NCBI GenBank assembly: GCA_947179485.1
Contig: OX359246.1
Span: 31,124,001-31,188,000 of the forward strand
DNA length: 64,000 bases
Direction of reading: 5' to 3'
From: Allacma fusca
Taxonomy: Eukaryota; Arthropoda; Collembola; Symphypleona; Sminthuridae
Part shown: piece after piece, positions 1 to 12,116 of the stretch
Layout of the letters: each line of letters starts with the position of its first letter
Numbering within the stretch: position 1 is the first letter of the stretch
Translations under genes and position numbers: made by a program
Notes under the pieces: generated by a model
What the model was told of the DNA's origin: nothing
Database searches by the model: none
Seen by the model: only the letters and a program-made list of their open reading frames with translations

Positions 1-912
1 AATTTCGGAACATTCTTTTTGATTCCGTCATTGAATCGGGACAAAACCGGAACATGAGCACTTGTACCGATAATATCGGGACCGGGACGGTTCAGAGCAT
101 CGGTACGAAAAATGTCCCATATAATTTATTTCACCGGAAAGCGGAATTGTTCTGTTCCGTTCCGAACCGATCCCGGTACAATTTCTGAAGTGTCGCGCCA
201 TCGTTCAACTAGAATGGAAACACATTTCTTATCGCTCTGGCTTGTAAGCAGTTTTTTGCCAAAATAACGAAATTGGATGAACACAGTTAGATTTAATTTA
301 CGCAAATGCTTATATGTAATGCGAGTATCGTTTTCCATGAAAATCAACAGAATTACTAATTTTGTTTAATAAACATGGGCATGGGCGATTTTTCTTGAAA
401 TGAAAATTCTGAAATCGAAATTATTAGCAGCAATGAAGCAAGCTTGCAGGAAATTAACACTGTTAGGCCATTGAAGTCCACACGCTACAAATATTTATTG
501 CTAAAAAATAATTAATAATAATTTTATAATACTGCACAGTAGTTCTTTTTATGTGGCCTAATTATTATTTAATATTATTTTATATAATTAAATAATAGCA
601 TTCCCTAGCATCCAATCTATTAAAAGTATATCATGTATATTAAGTTTTCAGTAATTTGTACACGCGTTTCATGTATATGTTGTGAAAAATTCCGGGATAT
701 TTCGGAACGGAACGGGTTCGGAACGGAAAAACTAGCATAATACGGAACGGAACACAACCTGTAACGGAAAAAATACTTTACTCCTTTGTTCCGAACGGTG
801 TCAGTTCAAATGTTCCGATGTCCCGACAGCCGGAACGGAACCGGGAACAATATTATTTGTAGGTTTCGGAACGGAACGGAATTTCGTACGGAACAAAAAT
901 GTTGAACACGTT
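1..912. mobile_element. hAT-like non-autonomous element, left side cut by window edge
   Basis: Arrays of a degenerate GGAACGG/CCGTTCC motif occur at about 1-185 and again, mostly in the opposite sense, at about 685-900. A unique AT-rich core without a coding frame lies between them. The right end probably finishes in TTGGAAGCTCTA near 910. The left terminus and target duplication are outside the window, so the hAT assignment rests on resemblance to the better-bounded elements at 22.5, 29 and 61.9 kb. Confidence 0.5.
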
Positions 913-970
913 GGAAGCTCTACCATAAAGGTTAGTTCTGCCTATCCGAAATGATTGATGCATGTTTCTG

Positions 971-1215
971 GCAGGGCTGTCACGGGCTTAAATACCGATA
1001 CTTTTTTTATTGAGATACGAAGGAAATATTTGACACAGATCTACTTTCTATTTACTTATATTTTTTACTAGATATTCACGACTTTAAATAATTTTGGCGA
1101 GGATTTTTCGGATATTAATTCCGATTCGAATTCTATCTAAAAACCGGGTTTTAAGAAAAGAATTCGGATCGTGAGTATCGGAATTCAAAAATTCTATTTG
1201 GATTCCGATTGTACA
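971..1215. mobile_element. Fragment resembling a hAT end
   Basis: It begins with CAGGGCTGTC, close to the end CAGGGCTGG of the element at 28969. AATTCCGATTCGAATTC-like palindromic motifs follow. No matching right terminus was found, so this is an end fragment or a degraded copy. Confidence 0.3.
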
Positions 1216-1300
1216 ACCATTGATCTAATTTTCTATGCTCACAAATATTTATTGAAAATGACTACTGGAATACAACCGAGAGTCAAAGTTTTTGGGGTAA

Positions 1301-1781
1301 GGGGTCATTCTTTTATTACGTCATCACCAAAGGGGGGAGGGGGGACGAGAAGATATGACGATGATGAAGGTAGGAGGGGGGGGAGGGTTTAATAGAAATG
1401 ACGACAGTAACGTCATCCGCGGGAAATTTAAATTTTTACTGAGCTTATTTCTAAAAAACTAAAAGCTAAAGCTGAAAAAAGCTGAAAGTGAGCTGCGTAG
1501 ACTGCAGTCTATTCACAGTACTATTAATTGCATGAGTGAAACGTATTGGATTCGACGTGTTTAGACTCCTTCATATTAATACGAAACAAAACTGTTCCAC
1601 GTGATATTGTCACCGGCAAAACATGTGCCACGGGTGTATCAGTGGTTACTGATGACGTAATAAAAGGAGGGGGAGGGGGGTGTAAACAGTCGATGATGAA
1701 CATGATGATGTTCTGGACAAGGGGGGAGGGGGGGGGTAAAAATATGGCAAAATTTTGATGACGTAATAAACTAATGATCCC
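1301..1781. mobile_element. PIF/Harbinger-like MITE with TAA target duplication
   Basis: Terminal inverted repeats of about 26 bp match at about 22 positions and share the core TTATTACGTCATCA at both ends. They are flanked directly by TAA at 1298-1300 and 1782-1784, the 3-bp TWA duplication typical of PIF/Harbinger. The interior carries several G-rich runs beside further TGACGTAAT copies and has no transposase. The short frames through it are low complexity and not genes. Confidence 0.6.
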
Positions 1782-2004
1782 TAAGGTGAAATAAATTCGA
1801 AATACGATATCCAGTCCTGGTATCTGGGTTTTTAAATACTACGCGAGGACGCATTTGGCATTTGCAAAAAATCAGATTGAATTTGAAAATTCCAAAAATA
1901 TTTACAAGATTTAGGTAAATATCACGATAATATACCCATTAAACAATTCAGACTTTCTAGCGTTTTATGGATTCTCAGCTTCTTGGATCTTACTAGCAGG
2001 AAGG

Positions 2005-3245
2005 GGGTCTCACTAAAACACTGAACTACTGAACCACTGAACTACTGAACTTTACCCTAAAACACTGAACTACTGAACTCTCTAACTACTGAACCACTGA
2101 ACTGCTGAACCCCAGTTGCTGAACCCCAACTACTGAACTGCTGAACCCCAACTACTGAACCACAACTACTGAACCCCAACTAATGATCTCCGAAACACTG
2201 ACCAGAACTGACCTGCTGACTGTTGATCTCTTCCAAAAGACTTTCTGGTACTGACTGATGACCAATTAAATAACAACGAACACTAACATACCTAATTTCA
2301 GTTTACGTAGCATACTTGAAAAAATTTACATCCATAGTGTCTTGTGCATAGCATGCATATTATTTTAGGATACAGACGGGTAGGTCTGTTTTAAATTATA
2401 CTGTATTTCACGGGGAACTATATTTCACGTTTTGTAATTCAAAGCGCACACCTTAAAAACAGCCTCATGAAGCAATGTATTTATGCAAGAAAAATGAGAG
2501 CTATTTAGTACAAATCGTTAAATGTTAGGAATTGGTTTGCTAGAACAAATTGACAATTGAGCGGGACACGGGGGACACGTTATACAATTGCCCCCGCTTT
2601 TATGGAATCACAACTTTTTCCTAACTTTTGCTAATTGTAATTAATTGTATTTACAAAATTTGAATCAACCTATTTCTTCTCAACAAATATGCTTACACAG
2701 TGTTGCAAAATAACGTTCTCATCGTACCACACCCAAGTAGGAGTACGTATTACTTGCATACTTGTGGAGATCAGTTCATACAGCGCTTGGCTATATATTT
2801 GTACTATATATTTTATGAGACCTCAAATTTACAAAAGCATGTCTAGGGAGTTCAGCAGTCACCATGTCAGTTCTGGCCAGTGTTTTGGGGGAGGTCAGCA
2901 GTCACCATGTCAGTTCTGGTCAGTGTTTTGGGGGAGGTCAGTAGTCAGTGATTGAGTAGTTAGGGTTCAGCAATTCAGTAGTTATGGTTCAGCAGTTCAG
3001 TAGTTGGGGGTTCAGCAGTTCAGCAGTTGGGGTTCAGCAGTTCAGTATTTGGGGTTCAGCAGTTCAGTAGTTGGGGGTTCAGCAATTCAGTATTTGGGGT
3101 TCAGCAGTTCAGTAGTTGGGGGTTCAGCAGTTCAGTAGTTGGGGTTCAGCAGTTCAGTAGTTGGGGTTCAGCAGTTCAGTAGTTGGGGTTTAGGGTAAAG
3201 TTCAGTAGTTCAGTGGTTCAGTAGTTCAGTGTTTTAGTGAGACCC
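2005..3245. mobile_element. Foldback element with 9-bp target duplication
   Basis: The outermost ~50 bp at each end (starting GGGTCTCACTAAAACACTG) are near-perfect inverted copies. Both arms continue as degenerate arrays of ACTACTGAAC units (plus strand on the left, reverse complement on the right). The direct repeat GCAGGAAGG flanks it at 1996-2004 and 3246-3254. Long repetitive inverted arms with a 9-bp duplication fit foldback or Mutator-like elements. No transposase frame is present. Confidence 0.8.
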
Positions 3246-3597
3246 GCAGGAAGGGATCGCAACGTGTCCCGTATATCACGGTCACGGACTAAAATCGCAT
3301 ATCCTAATGACCTCAAAACTTCTCGTCCTCAGGCTTTGAAACTCCGTGGCACATCTACAGTACAAGCCAATCACACCATACAATAAAAATATGACTGACC
3401 AATGGAATGAATGTCCAAGTCTCGCGTGCGGACTCTTTGCACATGATTACAAGTAGCAGCCCAAGGGCTTACACCAAGGTTTGCACCCAAATGGGACGTG
3501 TACAAAGTACATTATGAAAATAAATGTGTTGGTTGTAAAACCTTCCATTGAGAAAATAACATCAGACTAAAACGACCAAGCAAAAAGAGGACATGTA

Positions 3598-3905
3598 CAA
3601 ATTACAACGTCAAAATAAATGCATGGCATGAGCATACAATTTTTCATTGCAAAAATTACACCAGACTAAGAACCCAAAATACATAGTGACACTATATGCT
3701 ATTAATTACTTTCAAAGTGTGGAATCCCAGGGTTTGTGCATATTCCAAAGCCAAATTACAACGTCAAAATAAATGCATGGCATGAGCATACAATTTTTCA
3801 TTGCAAAAATTACACCAGACTAAGAACCCAAAATACATAGTGACACTATATGCTATTAATTACTTTCAAAGTGTGGAATCCCAGGGTTTGTGCATATTCC
3901 AAAGC
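3598..3905. repeat. Exact tandem duplication, 154 bp x 2
   Basis: Positions 3598-3751 and 3752-3905 read identically base for base. It is either a very recent duplication or an assembly artefact. No coding potential is seen in the unit. Confidence 0.95.
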
Positions 3906-6900
3906 ATTCGAATTAGTGCGTGACTTGATTTATTTAACGTAACTTTCACAAAATACTCTAGTTTTCCTTCAGCTTTACTGAATATCATATTTATTGCTCT
4001 ATGATTATTTTGTTAATGCTAATGACTCCATAAAGGCATCCTGTAAAAGTTGCTAATCGAAGTAAAACCACCTTCATAAGCAATTGTCCAAATCATTTCT
4101 TACTAATATATACGAATTTTGAGGTTTAAGCTTTCCATTCCGTATTAATTAATTATCTTATGTTCATGACTCCAGAAAGGCATCAACTCAACGACAACAT
4201 TATTCAACGTTGTATGTTTAAGTACTTAAACAAAATCCTTTCTTTACAGGGGTTCCTTCGGGAGCTCTTTAGCTTTAAGTAAGCCCAAGCTCAAGTAACT
4301 GCCCCTATGAAGCGAAAATGTTGCTTAGTAGTTCGAAACGTTGCGTTGCTGCGAATGAAATGTAATCCTTGTGTTAAAAAGGGAATTTTTACCCCGATCT
4401 AATATGTTACGTATATTAGTTTTAATTCATCTAAGTACCATATTTTGACGATGTTGAAAATTAAATTTTTACTCTCTCTCCTGCACGCACTCTTACTGTT
4501 TTCCGAGCACCAATTACCACCAAGGTCAAATAACAGGCTTATACATATTGTGATGCATACATATTTTACGTTGGCGAAGCCGATGGCCTTGTATGCTAGT
4601 ACAATCATAATTTAGTATGCCAGAAATATTTCAAATTTGCCTGTGAAAGATACGCTGTAGTCAAACTACAAGGACACATGGACTGACTATATACTGCGAA
4701 CACCGACGTACAAGCAACCCCGCTGAAACCTTTATAGATTCAATAGACATGCTACCCTTATTAAAAATGAATCTAAAATTTTTGCTGGTAACTACTGAAC
4801 ATTCTAATATTCACTGAATGGGGAGGAATTCTTCAACCAATCTTATGAATAAAACTAGGATTGTTAACCCGTGTATGTAATATATGACCTCAAATCTAAA
4901 ATTCCTATGGAAATAATGTCCTTTGCCGTTGTAGCAAGTAAAATGAAAATCAATGTTACGCTTCATTTCTGGTTAACTATTACCCGGGGGAAGAACGGGT
5001 GATTTTATATTAAAAATAAAGATAATGTTTGATCTTTTATCGACGATTGGAATTGTCGGTTTCGGTAATTATTTTAATATTTAATAATAATATGGAAAAT
5101 TTGAGTTTTTCGGTAACTACACATGCATGCGTGTATAGAATTGTTCACCAACAATTTTGCAAAGTAGTTGAACTGACAAATAATTAACGATTGCCAAATT
5201 ACGCGAATACTCAAAATCTCAAATGTCGTTGAAGTACTTGTTGTGGAAAACATGCGGAAGTCAAAATCAACTCCGCTAATAATTGCTTAATGTTCAAATA
5301 TCCACCGAGTGAGGAGCAATACTCCAATTAGTGAATTAAAGTAGGACGGACCAGACGAATTTAGGTAGTAAATTTGAAGAGTGAAATGACTATATTGCCA
5401 CTGTAGCAAGACAAATATACACCCATCAACGCGATACTTCGGGCCATCTCATTGACTGTTCCTCCCGTTTGCAGAACGGGGTAGGGCTCAACTAGCTAAT
5501 TGAGAATTTCGTAAGACAAAAGATTACATTCCTTTACGTTACATAAAACATTCCATCGGCTGGGATAACGCCATATCAGTTATGAAAGAACCAAATCATT
5601 TATTAAGGAAGATTAAGGAACGTTTAATAATCCAACAATCCAACAAGAGTCTGATGAACGTCAATGATGGTTTTTTATTAGACGTTGAATGGAAGCCTTT
5701 GATTTCACAAATTATAACTTCTTTTTAAGGAAATATCCATTCCTCAAAAATTTAATTTTTTAAAAAAATTGTATTTTTTCTCAATTGTGAAAATTATTTC
5801 TCACTCGCTTGTTAGTGCCTGAAGATGACAGTCTGTTAGATGTCGAAAGCTTGCATATAATTTAGCTTGTTTAATAAAGTTAACCACGTAAGCCAAAGAA
5901 TGGAATATATTAGACAAAAGATTATTTATTTATTCAGAAAGAAATTGCTATCAACAAGGGATAGCTATATTCCTATTTTCAAGGTGTAAAAATACATTTA
6001 TCTGTCCTACCCCTAGTCCGTAGAACGGTTAAAAAAGCTTTCTTTCAATCTATTAGCGCCAAAAGTAGGGAGTGGCCACAGAAGTAGGACAATGGCAATA
6101 CATTCTATTGAAAATGAAATGTTTGGAAGCAACTATTTTTTCTCCTTCAAAATTGGAATTTATACAAAACTAAACGTTGATGCTTTGATTTTTCCGTAAA
6201 TCTAAAGGGCTATCAAATAAACCACCTGATTACCGCATCACTCATTTGTACCGAATATTGCGCAGGAAGCAAGAAGATGAAGGCTGGTTTCGGATATGAA
6301 TGCCAAATAATGACAACGAAAAATTCCAAATTATATGAAATAAATTATTGGGATGGTTTATTACGATTTTTGAAATCTTTGGAAAAAATTGACTAAAATA
6401 ACAAATTATGAGAATCGAATTTTTTACCATTTTATGAACTTTGGGGGAGAAAAGGTATTAGTGCTCTATTTTCGGTATTACAATGAAACATACATGGTAA
6501 TTTGTTATATTAATGCTGGTATTTCTGCGCAGTTTGATTGGCTAAATATATACTTAGTAGAACCCACGATAAGTTTCCTTAAGGGGAGAAGTTCAAACAA
6601 GCAATGCGTTGTTAGTAAACAATATCTTCCCTAAAAGGTTCCTCATTAATGTGTCCAACCGGACAATAATCTATAATTAGGGATAAATTATTTCAACTAG
6701 ATAGATAAAATATGTTGATTCTGTAATCAAGTGTCTCAGAGGAAACGTTTGCGGAATTTTTGCGAGAATTATGTCAGTCATTATTATGCTGAGGAATCCC
6801 AAAGGACCAACCTGTTCTGCCATCAACTTACAAGATCTAACAATAAGTATAAGGAATCATGACGTCTCAGTTATTTCGTAATATGCTTTCAGTATATATT

Positions 6901-7989
6901 CACAAACGCACGATTGCCTTGGAATGTCCCTGTTCAATCTTTGCCATGTTCAAGTAATGCGTCAAGACAAGTATAGCAATGGACCCGGGAAAATAAGACA
7001 AGTCCAGGGGACAAAATGGTGCTTGTTATTCAGTCTAATGTCGTTTGTTGTTTATGCCCGTTTTACCAATTAAACTCCATTAGAAAGCCTCCTGACCTAA
7101 ATTAGTAAATAAATATTTCAATGGTATGTAATTGTCTGCATGTTGCTAATTCTGACAACGTCAGGCAGCTGACTAGCTGACAAGGCAAAATATACTGTAG
7201 TTCATCGTCTGATTGAGAAAGGGAAATAAAAGCGCTAGCATTTGGATAGGATTGTTATGACATACTATGTATGTACATATGTGTATGCGTATTAATTAAA
7301 TTGTCAGTACAGTAATTGGTTACGAAATACCAACTGCTGCTACGGGATGAAGAAACATAAGTATTAATGTATGTACATACATATGTACATGATACGAACG
7401 AGACTACGCTGTGTGCTAGATTGACGAACAATAAAATATATTTATACATAATTCAGTATATTTTAAACTATTTTTTTAAAAGGGTGAAAGGTGTATATAC
7501 ATTACATCTCACCCCACCCTATCTCAATAAGCACATGAATTCCCCTATCCCTAACGTATAAAGTCCCCTGCCTTTAACGCATAGTTTGTCCATAATTTCT
7601 ACCTTATTCCTAATATATTTAGAAAGTATTCATATGCTTTCTGGTGCGATGCAATTCAATTAAGACATAACGCGGAATAATAATTGGATGCACTCACCCG
7701 TGAGGTTATAAGACCTGAGGTAATATCCGCCAATAAATCATCTACCTATCGATTGATACAAGAAGCAAGTAAAACAATAGAGCTGTAGAAATAAGAGCTT
7801 TTGATTTTTCCATTTTGTCCTGGACGATCTGTTATGAAAACATTTTTTCAAAACGCAGCGCTTGGAGTAAAATTTATGGGAGGTTCATTTCTTGGGTCAA
7901 AATTTTCCTAAAAGACCTAAGCATGTGAGATGAAACGAAAAAAAAATGCTTAGTTTTATAGCTTTTACCGGAAGAGGTTGCGTGGACAA
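3906..7989. other. Gene-poor AT-rich stretch
   Basis: Only short, unsupported reading frames are present. Noted within it: a palindromic cluster of TATGTACATA motifs at about 7255-7395, and two segments (about 4300-4350 and 5805-5871) containing CGAAA-type motifs reminiscent of retroelement-borne hammerhead sequences. No supported gene. Confidence 0.6.
5805..5871 (+). other. Possible hammerhead-ribozyme-like core
   Basis: The order CTGAAGA (5819-5825), a GACA...TGTC hairpin, GAAA (5845-5848), then GCT...AGC matches the conserved CUGANGA / stem II / GAAA / stem III order of minimal hammerheads. Such motifs are known in Penelope-like retroelements. I could not build a convincing helix I, so this may be a decayed copy or chance. 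Confidence 0.25.
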
Positions 7990-7998
7990 TTAGTTTAG

Positions 7999-8912
7999 CG
8001 TGTCCGGTCCACTGCCGCCCAAGCAACTGCCACAAGAGCAACTGCCACGCGGAAAACTGCCACAAGAACAACTGCCACAAAAAACTGCCACTTTACTACC
8101 TGCCAAACTTACCTACTGCCACTTGTGCAACTGCCACTTTTACCATCTGCCACACTTACCTACTGCCACTTGGGCAACTACCCGAAGCTCACTATCATTT
8201 TCGGAGCTTACACTGCATTTCCGGAGCTTACACTGCATTTCCGGAGTTTACACTGCATTTCCGGAGCTTACACTGCATTTCCGGAGTTTACACTGCATTT
8301 CCGGAGCTTACACTGCATTTCCGGAGTTTACACTGCATTTCCGGAGCTTACACTGCATTTCTGGGGCTTACTATCATTTTCAGAGCTTACTATCATTTCC
8401 GGAGCTTACAATCATTTCCGGAGCTTACTATCATTTCCGAAGCTTACTATCATTTCCGGAGCTTACTATCATTTCCGGAGCTTATTATCATTTCCGGAGC
8501 TTACTATCATTTCCGAAGCTTACTATCATTTCCGAAGCTTACTATCATTTCCGGAGCTTACTATCATTTCCGGAGCTTACTATCCTTTCCGGAGCTTACT
8601 ATCCTTTCCGGAGCTTACTATCATTTCCGGAGCTTACTACCATTTCCGGAGCTTACTATGCATTTCCGGAGCTTACACTGCATTTCCGGAGCTTACTATG
8701 CATTTCCGGAGCTTACTATCATTTCCGGGGCTGCTCTATACATATGGTTTTAGGTGGCAGATGGTAAAGTGGCAGTAGGTAATGTGGCAGTTGGTACGTT
8801 CAGGGTTTTCGAAGCGGGTGGCAATAATTATTGTGGCAGTTGTCCTTGTGGCAGTTCTCCGCGTGGCAGTTGTCCTTGTGGCAGTTGCTTGGGTGGCAGT
8901 AGACATGTAACC
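7999..8912. mobile_element. Foldback element built on ACTGCCAC repeats, 9-bp target duplication
   Basis: The left arm (about 8010-8175) repeats AACTGCCAC units and the right arm (about 8755-8905) carries the reverse complement. The order of variant spacers, such as CCCAAGC and GCGGA, is mirrored between the arms. The direct repeat TTAGTTTAG flanks it at 7990-7998 and 8913-8921. It is the same architecture as the element at 2005 with a different motif. It has no transposase. Confidence 0.75.
8185..8735 (+). repeat. Tandem repeat, 19-20 bp unit (TTACTATCATTTCCGGAGC)
   Basis: About 28 units make up the loop region of the foldback element. The first block uses a 20-bp variant (TTACACTGCATTTCCGGAGC) and the later block the 19-bp variant. 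The long overlapping frames here come from the repeat and are not genes. Confidence 0.9.
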
Positions 8913-9277
8913 TTAGTTTAGTCGTTCAGTTGCGTCTTGAGCTCAAGAATTTACATTAATAAAATGCTGCAAAAAACCTGACGGGGGAAGTGAATGAATA
9001 TTGAATTCTTATAGCTAACTCGGAACTCCTTTACTATAATAAACTCCTTTGATAAAATAAATCATAAGAACATGAAAGTTTTTACCCCAATCAAGTTTAT
9101 GGCTCAACATAAAATTCAGAAATGAAAATCGCAAAATAAATCTCTTGTTCCTTTAGATTTTTATTATTTGTAGAATTGTGTATGTATGTATATAATTATG
9201 TACAAGCGTATTGAATTTGGGAGGCTCATAACATTATGCTTTATAGAAATGAGTATAATGTCAAGAACTTATTATTC

Positions 9278-12116
9278 CTATAACCTGAGCGGGTTTGCAT
9301 GAGCTACACCATTTTCGGCACATATTGCCCCAGCAATATTCGATAAGTCTTTGTAAATTTGAAGATTTTTGGAGCCCTTGGTCTTGCCTAGGTTTACTTT
9401 GACACGCTCCACGGCCTACAACAAAAAAGACAAAAAAGGAGAGCATTAAATCAATTCCCCATTGGTAAGGACAGTCACATTTGCATATGTACGGATTAAG
9501 ATTTTGAGATTTACCTCATTACACCAAACCTTTGCCATAAGGGTTTCATGGGCTGCGGAAGGATGCTTGTTTTGGATGGCTTGGGACGCTCTAGAAAGAA
9601 CCGCTGCCATACAGAAAGTATCAATTGCTGCTTCTGCGAGACGATTTAGAACAAACTGCTCCTCCACAATGCCTTTACCATGTTTTATTAGCACTTCTTC
9701 GACGGTTTTCCCAAATAGATTCACGCTCTATTTTTTAAGGTCAAAAGACATGTATCACAAAAAATGCACATATGAAATTCAAATAATTGTATGTGAAAGT
9801 CCTATTAACATAAATAGAATATTTAAAAATATGATCCGTCAGTAATTACTTGTGAGCACAGTTCTGCTTGAGGTCCTAGACTTGAATGAACATGCGAGCC
9901 CAGTTGATTTGCGGTAGGCCCCACAGATTTAAATAACCTTTTACTAGCCTCACTGAACACCAGACCGAAATTAGCAGTTGGATTTTTCAAAGCTTTCTGA
10001 AGTTCTTTCAAGTGTGATCCAGCATGCTGAATTCCTTCATAACAACAAGCATTGACATTCAAATAAAATAAAAACTGGAGTTGTTTAACAATATATGTAC
10101 CTACGAAACGCTATGCCGAACTGCACAGTATGTAATAGATTAAATCTAAAATTACAATTTCTACGAGCAAACCTGTTAAAACAATAAAAAGTCTCAGAAT
10201 GTCATTTGTTCCTTCAAAAATCCGGAAGATTCGGAGATCTCGAAGTACTTTCTCCAGTCCGGAACCCTTCATGAATCCCATCCCACCCATAATTTGAATA
10301 GCTTCATCTGTGACGTTCCAAGCTGCTTCTGATGCAAAAATCTGGTAAAAAAATAATCGACGAAAAGTGCAAACTCTAGCCCTCGGTCTTTTAGCAGTTT
10401 GATTTATAAACAGAAAAAATTTTGGTGAAGTATAACAACCTTGCTAATTGCAGCTTCAATTTGAAAATCTTGAAATCCTCGATCCATATTGGCTGCCACC
10501 AAATAAGCCACACTTTCAGTGACGTAATGTAAAATGGCCATCCTTGCTAGTTTTTCCTGAATCGCACCATAATTATTGATTTTCCTCCCGAATTGGGTTC
10601 GGTTCACTGCAAAATCCGTTGCTTTGGCGATGGAAGCTCTCATTGTTCCGGACAGTGCTGCCCCCATGCCGAAGCGACCGTTGTTGAGGATGTTCATAGC
10701 CACCTAAGGTCCCAAAAAAATAAGTATTTATGTTTATAAAACTTTACTTCAAAATGTTTTCTAATTTCAGCAAATATTTCGCCAAAAGAAGCCTTTAAAA
10801 TATATCTCCTATAACCTTGAATCCTTGGCCAACTTCCCCCAAAACATTTGCCGCCGGGACTGGAGTATTGTCAAAGTAAACTTCCGCAGTGTTGGAACAT
10901 TTAATACCCATTTTTTTCTCGGGTGGGGAATTGCTCACTCCTCCAAACGACCTCTCAACAATGAATGCCGTAACGGCATCTTTCTTCCCCCCAGATTTTT
11001 TATCCTCGACTTGTGTTTGTGCAAAGACGGTAAAAACCTCCGCCGTTCCCCCGTTACTGATCCAGATCTTGTTCCCATTGAGAAGCCACGTTCCATCTGG
11101 TGATAAAGTAGCCCTGGTCCGAATGGACCCGGCATCACTCCCACTAGAGGGCTCTGTGAGTGCAAAAGCGGCTATATGCTCCCCAGTGGCTACCTTCGGC
11201 AGGTACTTTTGCTTTTGGTCAGGGTTACCAAATAAGAGGATACCCTTTCCAGCGGGAAAAATTACATCAATATGTTATAGCAAAATTATAGTCATTACTG
11301 GATCAATGTTTCAATTTCCCCGTATTTTATTCCTCGTACCTTAAAACCTATGGACTGATGAGCACCCAAAGTAATACCAACCCCAAGGTCGTGTTTCCCT
11401 ACAATTTCTACCAAACGGGCGTACTGTGTGTTGGACAATCCTACACCGTTTAAATCCGTGGGGACCTACAAACATCAAAACATATACTTTTGGATTTCCT
11501 TCCAATTTTGAATTTTCATAAAAAAATAAAGTTTTAATTTGGTAAATAATCTTAATGTCTGTAACTATTACCCTTCTGTAATAATTATTATCTGTAATTA
11601 TATTTTATTGTCTATTACCTGTAATCCAAAAGCCCCAAGTTCTTTCAAGCCTTGTAGAGTATCATCAGGGATTTTCTCTTCTGTGTCATTTTTGGCGGGG
11701 TCATTTGATTCCTCGAAGAACTTCTCAGTCGCTGGGACGATCATTTCCAAGGTCTCCCTCTGATCTGCTGTCAACACATCTGGGTATGGAAATACTTGAT
11801 CTGGCTTCACTTTCCCACGGAACATGTTCACAGCAAAGGACTGGGACTCTGCAGCCCTGGATGAGGTACTTGTTGAGAAAGCAGCGCCATGCCTATAAAA
11901 AATGTAACGGTATGAAAAATAGATACATGATTTATTAATAATTATTGCTTCCATTTTTTTAATAAAAAATTCGTATGAATAAATCCCAGGTCTATAGTTA
12001 AATAATTCAAAATTTTTGGACTCAAAATGTTACCTGTATCCGTTCCCACCCGTGGCAGCTAAGCACCTCAAATTATTTAGCACTTCTTGTGCTAGTTTAC
12101 TTTGGTGCTTGAGCAT
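9278..12116 (-). CDS. ACADVL: Very-long-chain acyl-CoA dehydrogenase, mitochondrial
   Basis: It catalyses the FAD-dependent first step of long-chain acyl-CoA beta-oxidation at the mitochondrial inner membrane. Nine exons give 626 aa: 12034-12116, 11619-11892, 11340-11465, 10816-11244, 10440-10703, 10173-10341, 9850-10034, 9515-9727 and 9278-9415. All junctions are GT-AG and in phase. The first ~45 residues are basic and Ser/Thr-rich, like a transit peptide. The acyl-CoA dehydrogenase N, middle (with [14 protein letters not shown]) and C domains follow. The expected catalytic glutamate is about Glu435 in [13 protein letters not shown]. The extra C-terminal membrane-associated domain of VLCAD (exons 7-9) is present, separating it from short- and medium-chain enzymes. 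Length is close to that of animal VLCADs. Two donors (GTTATA, GTTGTT) are weak but required by the frame. It appears intact. Confidence 0.95.

Noticed and set aside
8000-8778. Two overlapping 217-255-codon frames on the plus strand
   Set aside because: They translate the tandem repeat of a foldback element and have no non-repetitive content.
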